A stretch of 64,000 nucleotides of DNA from JBBDMC01 sp963775235 (GCA_963775235.1 CAVZHY010000002.1:434001-498000), one strand, 5' to 3'. Shown: positions 46,373 to 56,417, numbered from the stretch's first letter. The notes: generated by a model from the letters alone, not told the origin. Program-made: numbers and translations.

Positions 46373-47083
46373 CTAAAGCGTTTCGGCGTCGGCCTGATCG
46401 AGGAGGCGCATGATCTCCACCGCGGCGTTCATCGCCTCTTGGCGGGCGACCTTCTCGGCAAGCTCGGCGTCGCGGTTCTTCACAGCCTGGTACAGTTCGC
46501 GAAGCGCAGCGACGCTTTGCTTCGATCGCCCTGCCGAGCGCTGGGGATGCCCGAGGCCGAGCGCGCGCCAACGCCAGATGCGGGCGTAGAGGGTGGAGAT
46601 CATGGAAGACAGGGTCTCGCTGCCTGCGCCGGCGAAGAGGATGTTGTAGAACTCGTTCTTGACGGCGAGGATGACGCCGGGAGCGCTGGCCCGATAGGCT
46701 GCGGCCGTGCGATCGAGCGCACTCTTGAGCGCGACAATGTCTTCCTTTCGGGCGTGGGTCACGAACATACGGGCGGCAAGTCCCTCGAGCACTGACCGGA
46801 TCAGGTAAAGGTCTTCTGCCTCTGCCCGCGTCAGTCGTCTGACGATCGGTCCCTTGTTCGGAATGGTTTCGACGATTGATTCCGACTCAAGCTGGCGCAG
46901 CGCCTCGCGGACCACGGTGCGCGAAACGCCAGTCATGTCGATCAACTCGCGTTCGATAAGTCTGGCGCCGGGAGGAAGACTGCCCTCGATGATCGCCTTG
47001 CGCAAGGCGTCGACAACGTCACGACGCAGCGGCGCCGCGCGCTTCTTCACCACCGGGAATTCAGGTCTCGCGGTCTCGAGCAT
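46373..47083 (-). CDS. GntR-family transcriptional regulator (FadR subfamily)
   Basis: 236 residues. Winged-helix domain (LRRDVVDALRKAIIEGSLPP, LIDMTGVSRTVVREALRQLE) and an FCD helical domain (DLYLIRSVLEGLAARMFV, NEFYNILFAGAGSETL) that normally binds a metal and a carboxylate. Same subfamily as the regulator at 2623 but clearly a different protein. Nearby palindromes at 33173, 44904 and 46301 are candidate targets, covering both the flavoprotein-Tct operon and this operon. Confidence 0.9.
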   Translation of the reverse strand: MLETARPEFPVVKKRAAPLRRDVVDALRKAIIEGSLPPGARLIERELIDMTGVSRTVVREALRQLESESIVETIPNKGPIVRRLTRAEAEDLYLIRSVLEGLAARMFVTHARKEDIVALKSALDRTAAAYRASAPGVILAVKNEFYNILFAGAGSETLSSMISTLYARIWRWRALGLGHPQRSAGRSKQSVAALRELYQAVKNRDAELAEKVARQEAMNAAVEIMRLLDQADAETL

Positions 47084-47253
47084 CGAGATGGCCTTTCGCC
47101 GTGGGTGTCCTGCATGGCCCCCATACGCGTCGCCCAGTTTGGCCGAGGGGGCCAGAGTCCGTCAACGCACGCTGATTAGTCCGGTCCGGCCCGGCGCGCC
47201 AGTGTTTCCGGCTTCGGCGCGGCATATCGGTCTTGGCCGGACCGCAAGCCGCA

Positions 47254-48222
47254 TCAGACCTTGAGGAGTCGCTCGGCGTTGGCGCCGGCGATTTTTCCTC
47301 GCTCATGTTCACTGATCGCTGCTTGGCGCAGCCACCGCACGCCCGGCTCGTTATCGACATAGGGATAGTCGATGGCGAAGAGGATCCGCTCGGCGCCAAT
47401 TTCGTCTATGCAGCACCGGAGCGCCGGCGTGGAGAAGAAGCCGCTCGTCGTGACGTAGAAACCGTGGGTGAAGATTTCACGAAAACGGATGGTCTTGTGT
47501 CCCGGTCGTGTGAACGCCTCGTCGATCCGCCACAGCAGGAACGGCAGTGTCTCTCCAAGATGACCGAGAATGATCTTGAGGTTCGGATGGTCATCGAACA
47601 CGCCGCTCAGAACCAGCCTAAGCGCGTGCGTGGCGGTTTCCACCGTGAAGCCCCAGGCGGCCCGACTCAGGGTCGGGAAATCGTCGACGTAGTCGTGGTA
47701 GTACGCCTCGACTACCGCCGGGTGCGGCACGGAAGGGTGCAGATAGATCGGAGCGTCGAGCCTGGCGGCGCGCTCGAATATCGGTCGGAACCTCTGGTCG
47801 TCAAGGAAAAGGCCATTCGCGAGCCCGTGAATCATCGCCCCCTTGAAGGCAAGGTTGGTGACGACGCGCTCAAGTTCGTCGGCAGCAGCTTCCGGATCAC
47901 TGGTCGGGAGCGCGGCGAACCCGCAGAAGCGCCCTGGAAAGGCGGCGACGGTGTCGTGGAGGCGGTCGTTGACTCGCTCGGACAACGCGATAGCCGCGTC
48001 CCCCGACAGGAGTTGGGTCGAAGGCGAAGCATGCGAAAGGACCGCGACGTCGATCCCTCCATCGTCCATGGCCTGGATGCGGGCTTCGCCCACGTTGCGA
48101 AGCTTCGTCTCAAGCGACTGTGCACCCGGGCGGCCGGAGGAAAACGTGGATGCGAGCTCGCCATCCCAATAATGCTCCTCGACAGCGACAATCTTCTGTC
48201 CGGATTTAAGGGGCACGGACAT
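47254..48222 (-). CDS. Amidohydrolase_2 family protein (resorcylate-decarboxylase-like)
   Basis: 322 residues from ATG 48222. N-terminal metal motif VAVEEHYWD, then IYLHPSVPHPAVVEAYY, ILGHLGETLPFLLWRID and the late Asp in ILFAIDYPYVDNEPG. This set (Glu/His, His, His, Asp) is typical of the ACMSD and gamma-resorcylate decarboxylase group of TIM-barrel metalloenzymes, which decarboxylate or hydrate aromatic and 2-oxo acids. It lies just upstream of the GntR gene on the same strand and may be the first gene of that unit. Confidence 0.85.
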   Translation of the reverse strand: MSVPLKSGQKIVAVEEHYWDGELASTFSSGRPGAQSLETKLRNVGEARIQAMDDGGIDVAVLSHASPSTQLLSGDAAIALSERVNDRLHDTVAAFPGRFCGFAALPTSDPEAAADELERVVTNLAFKGAMIHGLANGLFLDDQRFRPIFERAARLDAPIYLHPSVPHPAVVEAYYHDYVDDFPTLSRAAWGFTVETATHALRLVLSGVFDDHPNLKIILGHLGETLPFLLWRIDEAFTRPGHKTIRFREIFTHGFYVTTSGFFSTPALRCCIDEIGAERILFAIDYPYVDNEPGVRWLRQAAISEHERGKIAGANAERLLKV

Positions 48223-48658
48223 CCCTCGCCATTGCCCGCAACGGGTAAACCGCCGCGACCTGCCAGACTCTCTCTGTCCCGGTCGGCATTTCAGTCCCCA
48301 TTCGCTTGGCGCCGGGCAGGGCATCATCGGCGATCGGATTCATGACAGCAACCAGAACGGTTCCGCGTGAGGGTGTCAAGCCGACCGTCTCGACACGCTC
48401 GCCATGGGCCGCGAACGCCGAATTCAGGAACGCAACGACGCCGACGACAAACCAGCGTTCGCCGACCGCGGAGGGGAGCGTGGTAAACCGGTGTCCGCGC
48501 CCGGCAATGATAGCCAGAAGGGATCTTCCCGTTCTGTGGATACCCCAAGATGCAGGTGCATCATCTGTTACCGGCAAACGCACTCCACATCTGCTGGCTG
48601 GCGGGCCTCCGCAGCGAGCGCGTTTTGCGGGCTTGGTCCAACTGCTAAACTCTTCCTT
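48223..48658. other. Intergenic stretch, no convincing gene
   Basis: 436 bases between the divergent amidohydrolase and the secreted protein. Open frames on both strands have atypical composition and no recognised motif. No clear promoter or terminator was identified. Confidence 0.4.
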
Positions 48659-49090
48659 ATGCTTCGCGCCATCGCCATTCTGCTCTGCACCGCATCACCT
48701 GCCCTCGCCTGGGACGCCAGGTTCTCAGGCCACGTGTGCGAACTCACCGGTGAGGATAAGGCCGTTCACGTCCGTTTGACCTACGATCCAGCCATCCCGG
48801 AATATTCCATCGCCATTACGTCGGATCAGGGCTGGTCCTCCAGCCCCACCTTCGCCATCCAATTCGAGGGACCGCGCGGATTGACGATCTCCACGACTCG
48901 ACAAGTCATTTCAGGCGACGGTGCAACCGTCACCGTCAGGGACAGCGGATTCGGCAATGTGTTGGACGGGCTTGAGTTCAACCACACGGCGACCGCGATC
49001 CTTGGAGGCGAGACCGCTACCTTCGGACTGGAAGATGCAGGCCCAGCGGTGCGCGCCTTTCGTGCGTGCACAATGGGCGCAGGTGCATGA
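48659..49090 (+). CDS. Secreted hypothetical protein
   Basis: 143 residues from ATG 48659. The start is fixed by the signal peptide MLRAIAILLCTASPALA, cleaved before WDARFSG. The mature part is beta-rich (HVRLTYDPAIPEYSIAITS, then TVTVRDSGFGNVLDG) with a pair of cysteines (CEL near the start, FRACTMG at the end) that could form a disulfide in the periplasm. No family recognised. The tRNA remnant lies 63 bases downstream. Confidence 0.65.
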   Translation: MLRAIAILLCTASPALAWDARFSGHVCELTGEDKAVHVRLTYDPAIPEYSIAITSDQGWSSSPTFAIQFEGPRGLTISTTRQVISGDGATVTVRDSGFGNVLDGLEFNHTATAILGGETATFGLEDAGPAVRAFRACTMGAGA

Positions 49091-49153
49091 ACTGAACCCG
49101 AGGCCGTCCAGGACAGGCTCGCGGCCCTCGGGTAGCCTCACGATTGGGGAATC

Positions 49154-49251
49154 TGGAGCGGGCGAAGGGATTCGAACCCTCGACCCCAACCTTGGCAAAC
49201 CAGAAATCCCATCGTCGCAAGGTTGTGCTCGGGTTCGCTCCAGTCGCCGCC
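49154..49251 (-). other. tRNA-Gly(GCC) remnant with an insertion in the anticodon loop
   Basis: On the minus strand, 49198-49154 gives the 3' half of tRNA-Gly: loop TTGCCAA (anticodon GCC), stem GGTTG, T-arm GAGGG-TTCGAAT-CCCTT, acceptor CGCCCGC, then TCCA. About 22 extra bases separate it from CAACC and GAGCA of the 5' half (near 49219-49231). The 5' acceptor (GGCGGCG) pairs at only 5 of 7 positions. Not a functional tRNA as it stands; probably an integration scar or an attachment site carrying a tRNA 3' end. Confidence 0.6.
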
Positions 49252-49354
49252 AGTGCGCCGGAGTGCGCGTTCTCCCGCGGCCTTGGACAGCCTCCAAAAG
49301 TGAACTGCACTGAAATCGAGTGAAATCCGCGTCACTAGAGCGAAGGCAGGAGAC

Positions 49355-49392
49355 TGTAACCCGGAGGTAACCCGCGACGGAACGCGGGTTAC
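49355..49392. repeat. Repeated GTAACCCG motif with a perfect inverted repeat
   Basis: TGTAACCCG (49355-49363) is followed by GTAACCCGCG (49367-49376), ACGGAA and CGCGGGTTAC (49383-49392), a perfect 10-bp dyad. A similar TGTAACCCG-N3-GTAACC lies at 23277-23294. Both lie near tRNA-tail-like sequences, suggesting recombinase arm sites. Confidence 0.45.
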
Positions 49393-49505
49393 ATCAGCGC
49401 CTGCACTCGCTATATCGGCGTACGAAAACAGCCGCGTTTTGCAGATCACGCCAAGACTCTGCCCGCCGAGGGTGTCGCAGCGGTAACGCCGGCCGCGGAA
49501 ACGGG

Positions 49506-49787
49506 CTAGAGACAGTTCTTGAACACCGCGCAGGCAGCGATCAGCGCGACATAGAAAAGCGACCAAGCCAGGAAGACCGTGTAAGCTATCGCAGCAACGA
49601 TCTTGAACACGAAGGGCCAGCGCCGCGTTGTGACCAACAACGCCACATAGCCCGCCGCGATGCCTGTCATTGCCACGGCAGTGCCAACCAGCGTCTGGCC
49701 GGCGGGTGCCGGCCCCCCAATGACAACGCCGAGCACCAACCCGCCATAGGGAGCAAGCGCAGCCAGCACCGCACCCAAGACCGTCAC
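49506..49787 (-). CDS. Small integral membrane protein
   Basis: 93 residues, GTG start. Three hydrophobic helices: MTVLGAVLAALAPYGGLVLG, LVGTAVAMTGIAAGYVALLV and the stretch VFKIVAAIAYTVFLAWSLFY with YVALIAACAVF. No family recognised. The preceding 34-residue membrane peptide (49800-49904) ends 12 bases upstream and may be its partner or a detached first helix. Confidence 0.55.
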   Translation of the reverse strand: MTVLGAVLAALAPYGGLVLGVVIGGPAPAGQTLVGTAVAMTGIAAGYVALLVTTRRWPFVFKIVAAIAYTVFLAWSLFYVALIAACAVFKNCL

Positions 49788-49799
49788 CAGATTGGTTCT

Positions 49800-49904
49800 C
49801 TACGCAATACTGCTCTCGTCGAAACGCTTGCCGAGCATTCCAGCAACAGCGGCCGCGAGCACTATGCTGGTACCGATGAGGATGGCGGATGAATTCGCGA
49901 GCAT
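49800..49904 (-). CDS. Membrane peptide of 34 residues
   Basis: ATG 49904 to TAG at 49800. The peptide has one hydrophobic helix (SAILIGTSIVLAAAVAGMLG) and a charged end (KRFDESSIA). It is immediately upstream of the 93-residue membrane protein on the same strand. It could be a genuine micropeptide or the N-terminus of that protein separated by an indel. Confidence 0.4.
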   Translation of the reverse strand: MLANSSAILIGTSIVLAAAVAGMLGKRFDESSIA

Positions 49905-49933
49905 GTCCAATCGCGATTTGAGGTCAATAGAAA

Positions 49934-50626
49934 ATGCAGTCGCTTAATGGCTTCGTGTACGAGGTTACGGTCTGGCTTTTGCCAGTCATCATCGCGATCA
50001 CTTTTCACGAAGCGGCGCACGGCTTCGTCGCGCACCTGCGCGGAGACGATACCGCCTGGCGCCTCGGACGCGTCAGCTTCAATCCACTCAAACACATCGA
50101 TCCGTTCGGAACGCTTGTATTGCCGGCGATGCTGTTGCTGTTCGGAGCGCCATTTCTGTTCGGATACGCTAAGCCGGTTCCCGTCAATTTTCGCGCCCTG
50201 CGTTCTCCGCGCATCGATATGATTTTGGTAGCCGCGGCAGGACCAGCCATGAACCTGCTGCTGGCCACCCTCGCCGCGTTGGGCTTTCACGCCTTAGGGT
50301 ATGTCCCACAACTCGCCGCTGCCTGGCTCGCTGACAATCTCAAGAACGCGCTGATACTCAACGTCGTTCTAGCGGTCTTCAACTTGTTGCCGATACCGCC
50401 ACTCGACGGCGGACGGATCGCGGTCGGCATCCTGCCCAAGGAACCAGCGGCGGCCCTCTCCCGTATGGAACCATTTGGTTTGCTTCTTCTCGTCGGCTTC
50501 TTTTTCGTCCTGCCACTGCTGGGAGACCAGCTGGGCGTCAATCTCAATTTCTTCTCAACGATTGTTGTTGGCCGGTCGGCAAACGCAATCATTGGGGTCA
50601 TCCTGCGTCTGACTGCCAACATGTGA
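49934..50626 (+). CDS. Site-2-protease family (M50) membrane metalloprotease
   Basis: 230 residues. HEAAH at residues 25-29 is the zinc-binding motif within the first membrane segment. NPLKHIDPFGTLVLPAML follows, and the second conserved block NLLPIPPLDGGRI (about residue 155) provides the Asp ligand. Five or six hydrophobic helices, no PDZ domain, which is the short YwhC/YdjP-like type. Cleaves membrane-embedded substrates in regulated intramembrane proteolysis; target unknown. Confidence 0.9.
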   Translation: MQSLNGFVYEVTVWLLPVIIAITFHEAAHGFVAHLRGDDTAWRLGRVSFNPLKHIDPFGTLVLPAMLLLFGAPFLFGYAKPVPVNFRALRSPRIDMILVAAAGPAMNLLLATLAALGFHALGYVPQLAAAWLADNLKNALILNVVLAVFNLLPIPPLDGGRIAVGILPKEPAAALSRMEPFGLLLLVGFFFVLPLLGDQLGVNLNFFSTIVVGRSANAIIGVILRLTANM

Positions 50627-50770
50627 CCGAGTTGACGTGAGGCGTGAGTTGGCGTCACGAGATTCCTGCATCGCGGTGCAGTCCGTCCGCGGGCCGTAAG
50701 AGCGAGGGAAACCGCGACTTGGAGGTAGCGCACGAGGAGTTCGCGGTTACAGCGAGGTTAGATCACCGGG

Positions 50771-51424
50771 CTAAACTCGGCTGACCATCCGCAGCCGGTA
50801 CACCTTTTCGGTAAGCCCGCTTAACCCCCGATCGGCGGTACCTGGATCGCGCGTGGACTGTAGGAGTTCAACATCCGCCATCCCGCCAAACAGATCGCGC
50901 ACCTCTGACTTAGGCACGGAGAATGGCGGGCCGTGTCGCTCGTGCTGAGGGTATTCCACCGTTATGAGAAGCATCGACGTGCCGGCTGGAACGAGCTCGG
51001 CCATCAAACGCGCGTACCTCGGTCGCATCGTTTCAGGCAGTGCAACCAACGATGCGCGATCGTAGACGGCATCGAACCAGCCGACACAATTGCGGCTGAG
51101 GCTGAAGAAGTCGCCGAGCAGTATCTCGATCGAACCGGCGCTCCAGTGCTGGAAAGGACCATCGGCGGCTTGTTGCGGTTCAAGGCTGGCCTCCTTGAAG
51201 AAGGATTCGACTGCGATCCTGCTGATCTCACAGCCGACGACGGCGTACCCCTGCTTTGATAGCCAGATGAGGTCCCGGGACTTGCCGCATAGAGGCACGA
51301 AGACGCGTGCGCCGGGCTGCACGCCGAGGGTATGCCAGTACTTCACCAGGCGACTGTTGAAGTCCTTCTGGTGAAAACCGATCTGGTTGCGCCGCCAGTG
51401 ATCGAGCCAGAAATCTGCATCCAT
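50771..51424 (-). CDS. tpm: Thiopurine S-methyltransferase
   Basis: 217 residues, close to bacterial TPMT length. MDADFWLDHWRRNQIGFHQ at the N-terminus, the SAM-binding ARVFVPLCGKSRDLIWL, VVGCEISRIAVE, the Asp region WFDAVYDRASLVALP and the C-terminal FGGMADVELLQSTRDPGT identify the family. It methylates thiopurines and, in several bacteria, selenium and tellurium oxyanions. Stands alone. Confidence 0.92.
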   Translation of the reverse strand: MDADFWLDHWRRNQIGFHQKDFNSRLVKYWHTLGVQPGARVFVPLCGKSRDLIWLSKQGYAVVGCEISRIAVESFFKEASLEPQQAADGPFQHWSAGSIEILLGDFFSLSRNCVGWFDAVYDRASLVALPETMRPRYARLMAELVPAGTSMLLITVEYPQHERHGPPFSVPKSEVRDLFGGMADVELLQSTRDPGTADRGLSGLTEKVYRLRMVSRV

Positions 51425-51660
51425 GACCGACCTCCTGCCGAACCGGCTGCCGCGTCGCCTCGTTCATACACGTTCGCCTTCGCGCCCACATCGGTCCAAC
51501 AGAGTCGGCGCTCGGTCAACGGCCGGCAAGCGATTTCCGGCGCGATCGTGCTGACCAACGAAAAGGGCGCTCCGGCTGCAGGGTCAGCAAACTGACTTTG
51601 ATTTTGAACTTTGACCTGAGCGGACTGCCAATTTCGCTGAGGTAGGCACGGTCGAGTTCT

Positions 51661-51695
51661 CAAAGACAAAGGGCACGGTGATGAAACCGCGCCCT
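51661..51695 (-). terminator. groESL terminator
   Basis: Arms AGGGCACGGT (51670-51679) and ACCGCGCCCT (51686-51695), ten pairs including one G-T, loop of six. On the minus strand the stem is followed by TTGTCTTTG, downstream of groEL. The 300 bases from 51425 hold no other feature. Confidence 0.65.
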
Positions 51696-51724
51696 CACGT
51701 CTCTTGGCCAACTTGACGGCGGGT

Positions 51725-53362
<1,638 letters not shown>

Positions 53363-53414
53363 GGCTGTTGTTCCTTTTGCGGCTGTGGGTGGGGTAGTCG
53401 AGGCCTAAATGCCG

Positions 53415-53729
53415 TCAGGCCGCCTTGCGGCGCGCAGCTTTGCCTTCAATGACCCCCATGACGTCGGACTCCTTCATGATCAGGAGCTCCTCGCCGTCTA
53501 TCTTCACCTCGGTGCCCGACCATTTGCCGAACAGAATGCGGTCGCCGACCTTGAGGTCGAGCGGGATCAGCTTGCCGGCTTCGTCGCGGCCACCCGGGCC
53601 GACGCCGACGATCTCGCCTTCCTGGGGCTTCTCTTTGGCCGTGTCGGGAATGATGATGCCACCAGCGGTCTTTTCCTCGGACTCAATCCGGCGAACGACC
53701 ACACGGTCGTGGAGAGGGCGGAACTTCAT
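53415..53729 (-). CDS. groS: Co-chaperonin GroES (Hsp10)
   Basis: 104 residues from ATG 53729; upstream in-frame codons belong to the leader. KFRPLHDRVVVRRIESEEKT, GGIIIPDTAKEKPQEGEI (mobile loop), and GDRILFGKWSGTEVKIDGEE are typical. Heptameric lid for GroEL. A few residues longer than usual at the C-terminus (GKAARRKAA). 52 bases separate it from groEL. Confidence 0.97.
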   Translation of the reverse strand: MKFRPLHDRVVVRRIESEEKTAGGIIIPDTAKEKPQEGEIVGVGPGGRDEAGKLIPLDLKVGDRILFGKWSGTEVKIDGEELLIMKESDVMGVIEGKAARRKAA

Positions 53730-53783
53730 TGTCTTCCTCCGTGACAAACAATGTCCGTCAATTCTTCCGGCCAACGTCAGGCC

Positions 53784-53810
53784 TTAGCACTCGCATCGGT
53801 CGAGTGCCAA
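53784..53810. promoter_or_regulatory. CIRCE element (HrcA operator)
   Basis: TTAGCACTC-N9-GAGTGCCAA, differing from the consensus at one base of the right arm. It lies 55 bases upstream of groES, as expected for HrcA control of heat-shock induction. The hrcA gene is not in the window. Confidence 0.93.
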
Positions 53811-53976
53811 AATGCGGCGGCGATTTGGGTATTGCGCGTGACGCTGTCAAGAGGTTTTTCCGCAGTTTTGAGGCCGATCAACGGCGTCTCGCGGGGAGGT
53901 CCCCGCCGGCTCTGACTTGGCCAAGATTCTGCTTAAGTCTGCGTCGTCGGCTTCGACTGATCTACCGACCAGCAGT

Positions 53977-54584
53977 TTACACGAGGGGTAATATCGTTCG
54001 CGACAAGGTCGAGCCACTTTGGTCGCTTCCACGACCGACAAATAGTCGGTTGATGTCGGTCCCGAACATCTTGTCCCACAGGCTGGTGGTAACCCCGAAA
54101 TTGCCCCGCTCGTCGAAATGATGGTGCAAGAGATGACGCCTTCTCAGGCCCTGGGCAAAAGCACCTGGTCCACCCGGCCGCCGATGCACGATGTGATGGA
54201 TACTGGCATACCATAGGTAACCGAGCATCAGCCCGCCGGTAAACGCGCCGGCGGTCGTGAAATCAAACGCGAGGAAGAGCGGCGCGAAGACGCCGCCGGC
54301 AAATAACGCCCCGCTTAACCAAGTTGGCGGCCCGATCAGGCCCTTTTGGTCCTTGTGGTGGGCATCGTGCAACACCCTGATGTAGGGCACGTGGTGGAAG
54401 ACAAATCGGTGGAGCAGGTATTCAAGGCCCCAATCCACCCAAAAAATCTCTGGAGGGTCGGGGGCCAGAGGGCAACCGCGGTCAGCACAACGAGTACCAC
54501 AGGATAAAGAACAAAGTCCTGATAGTACCCCACCTTGCTTAGCTTCACGTTGAGGATCGGTTTTGACGGGTCGATCGAAACCAT
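53977..54584 (-). pseudogene. Sterol desaturase/fatty acid hydroxylase-family protein, one frameshift
   Basis: The N-terminal frame (MVSIDPSKPILNVKLSKVGY, then a membrane helix) shifts in the A6 run at 54441-54446. Adding one base yields LQRFFWVDWGLEYLLHRF and a 202-residue protein. The histidine boxes HRFVFHH, HDAHH, HHIVHRR and HLLHHH form the diiron site of the superfamily, and four hydrophobic segments are present. It would hydroxylate or desaturate a lipid at the inner membrane. This is the only frame break in the window needing an added rather than removed base; it is probably also a homopolymer error. Confidence 0.82.
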
Positions 54585-54883
54585 GGGGCCTCACGGCGCT
54601 ATCGATGAAACATTGTACTATGAATCGTTGCGCAATGACATGTCAGACCGTCGAGCGCGTGAACCGTAATCGCGCGACGGGGCTGCGTTCGCTCCGGGTA
54701 AGCGAGTAGGCGCTCATAAGTTGCGATCGCAGAAACCGTCCGATCCGCCGGTCACCCAAGGGCCGCCCCAGGCGCGGCAGCGGTTAGCACTGGATCAAGC
54801 AGCTGTCGCGCTTCTTTCCCTTAGTCTTCATATTGAGGGGGCGAGGGTGATCGGGCGGAACGAACCAGTTCCGTCGGGGTAAA

Positions 54884-55036
54884 TCAGATATCGATCGGCT
54901 CAGCGATGGGAACGGCGTCATCAACCTCAACGCCGAAATATCTGTTGGTGCTCTCAATCTTTGGTGTGGCCAAGCAACACGGGTTGCCGGTCCGGCGATG
55001 AATCAGCGTCTCCTGTGTTCGTCTCAGCGAATAGGC
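54884..55036 (-). pseudogene. Tyrosine-recombinase (integrase) C-terminal fossil
   Basis: The minus strand reads YSLRRTQETLIHRRTGN, then a shortened stretch with LLGHTK, then KIESTNRYFGVEVDDAVPIA ending in TGA at 54884. These match the end of alphaproteobacterial tRNA-targeting integrases (HSLRRT, RTGN, LLGHTKIEST, RYLGxEVDDA). The Arg of the catalytic HxxR remains, with Tyr in place of His, but part is missing and the frame is broken. A shorter echo of the YSLRRT coding sequence is at about 54684-54713. A dead integrase, marking past element integration. Confidence 0.65.
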
Positions 55037-55412
55037 GCTTCAATCGCTCATCGACATCGAAAAACCTCGGCTGGCGCGGCTCATCGAATCACTCCCGATC
55101 CGTCCGCCGCCGGCCAAGCGTTCAGTACTTGATTCTTCGAACCGCTATTGTGCTCTACGTCCGCGATCCCCATTTAGATGAATAGGGCAAGCGTGACTTG
55201 CCCCGAGCACTGCCCAAAACGGCGACGTACCGAAATCTCCGTTTCCTTCAATTGGCAGCGCCGATGCCGTCGGTAGGCATCATGGCTCTCTGAAATCGAC
55301 GTTCGTGTGCGGATGCGATGAGCATTTTGCACGTCCGCATCTGCCTGCGGCGCGCGTTCCTCTGATTGAAGAGCAAAGCCCCCTTTGTCTTATCTAACGA
55401 TGGAGTGAACCG
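55037..55412. other. Leader region upstream of hsp20
   Basis: 376 bases without an intact gene. The minus strand at 55031-55085 encodes EPRQPRFFDVDERLKRL, which looks like a transposase or mobile-protein N-terminus. A small hairpin GATGCC/GGCATC lies at 55263-55281. No clear sigma-32 promoter or ROSE thermometer could be identified. Confidence 0.35.
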
Positions 55413-55895
55413 ATGAACCTTCCAAGATTGTGGACCGCGAACCAAGAGCTGACATCAGACCCGTTCCGAGCCATGCGGCGCGAAATGGAAAATGCGTTTC
55501 GTGCTTTCGATCAGAATTTGCCCACTTCCGACATTGGGGCTGGCGCGCCGGCAATCAATGTGGCGGAAACAAAGGATGCCTTTGAAGTGACGGTCGAGCT
55601 TCCAGGCGTGGACGAGAAAGATATCAAGGTCAGCCTGGACGCCAACCAGCTGGTCATTTCCGGTGAGAAAAAGGCTGAGAGCACGAAAGAAGAAAAAGAC
55701 TGGCATGTCGAGGAGAGGAGCTTCGGCTCATTCTACCGATCCATGTCCCTGCCATTCGAGCCGGAGGACGGAGCCGTTGACGCTCACTTCGACAAGGGCG
55801 TACTGCGCCTCACGATCAAGAAACCCGCTAAGGCTATAAAGGCCACGAAGACAATCGAAATCAAGACGGGCGCTCTACTGAAGAAGGCTGCTTAA
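55413..55895 (+). CDS. Small heat-shock protein Hsp20
   Basis: 160 residues, GGAG 7 bases before the ATG. The alpha-crystallin domain runs from about residue 45 to 145: PAINVAETKDAFEVTVELPG, VDEKDIKVSLDANQLVISGE, GSFYRSMSLPFEPEDGAVDA and GVLRLTIKKP (the GVLxLxIPK-type end motif). The C-terminal tail is Lys-rich. An ATP-independent holdase, likely heat induced. Close to groESL (1.7 kb away), though not in the same unit. Confidence 0.93.
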   Translation: MNLPRLWTANQELTSDPFRAMRREMENAFRAFDQNLPTSDIGAGAPAINVAETKDAFEVTVELPGVDEKDIKVSLDANQLVISGEKKAESTKEEKDWHVEERSFGSFYRSMSLPFEPEDGAVDAHFDKGVLRLTIKKPAKAIKATKTIEIKTGALLKKAA

Positions 55896-56061
55896 CCCTG
55901 GTCGGTCGCTGCATTAACGCCCCGAGACTTGGAGATTGATTAGACCGGTTTCGGTGATGTTGAAGTCGGGAGGGCATGTAGCGTACGTTGCGTTCCCTCC
56001 CGAAGATGGAAAGCCCCAGCCAAAGCCTGGAGTTGGAGTTCCCCCGGTTTTGTGGACAGTT

Positions 56062-56370
56062 ATGGACTTACGGCACCCATGGGCCGGGCAAGTGGTTCGC
56101 GTTCGCGAGCTGATCAAGAGGCGGGGCTTCTCCGTCGCTCGTTGCCGCCTCGCTGACGATCCCGCTGATTGGGTTCAGGAGATTCCGGCCTGGATGTTCG
56201 ACGCGGCCGCATGCAGGTCGACGGAATCGGCGACGATTCCCTTCGTGTCGCGATCCGCGCTGATCGCGCTGCGCTCCCCTTGCGTTCGAGCCGCTATTAT
56301 CGGCGAGATAGTCACCGGGTCCACGTCTTCCACCCGGCGCGCCGCACTGCCGCCGATCGTCAGAGCGGCG
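56062..56370 (+). pseudogene. Possible remnant of a small mobile-element-associated protein
   Basis: MDLRHPWAGQVVRVRELIKR and DWVQEIPAWMFDAAACRST resemble short proteins with HPxxG and WMFDxAAC motifs often found beside recombinases and transposases. No natural stop follows in frame before unrelated sequence, so the C-terminus seems decayed. The upstream bases include CCCCCGGTTTTGTGGACAG, reminiscent of an insertion-sequence end. Otherwise the 520 bases from 55896 hold nothing recognisable. Confidence 0.35.
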
Positions 56371-56417
56371 GAAGGCCACCGACACCGCGCGCGGTCGGCT
56401 AATTCACCCCAAGTGCC

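Noticed and set aside
54961..55185. 74-residue + strand frame near the integrase fossil
   Set aside because: The minus strand of the same stretch encodes recognisable integrase motifs, so the + frame is a shadow.
55263..55281. Hairpin GATGCC/GGCATC considered as an RNA thermometer for hsp20
   Set aside because: It lies 130 bases from the start codon and does not mask the ribosome site; no ROSE-type UUGCU element is visible.
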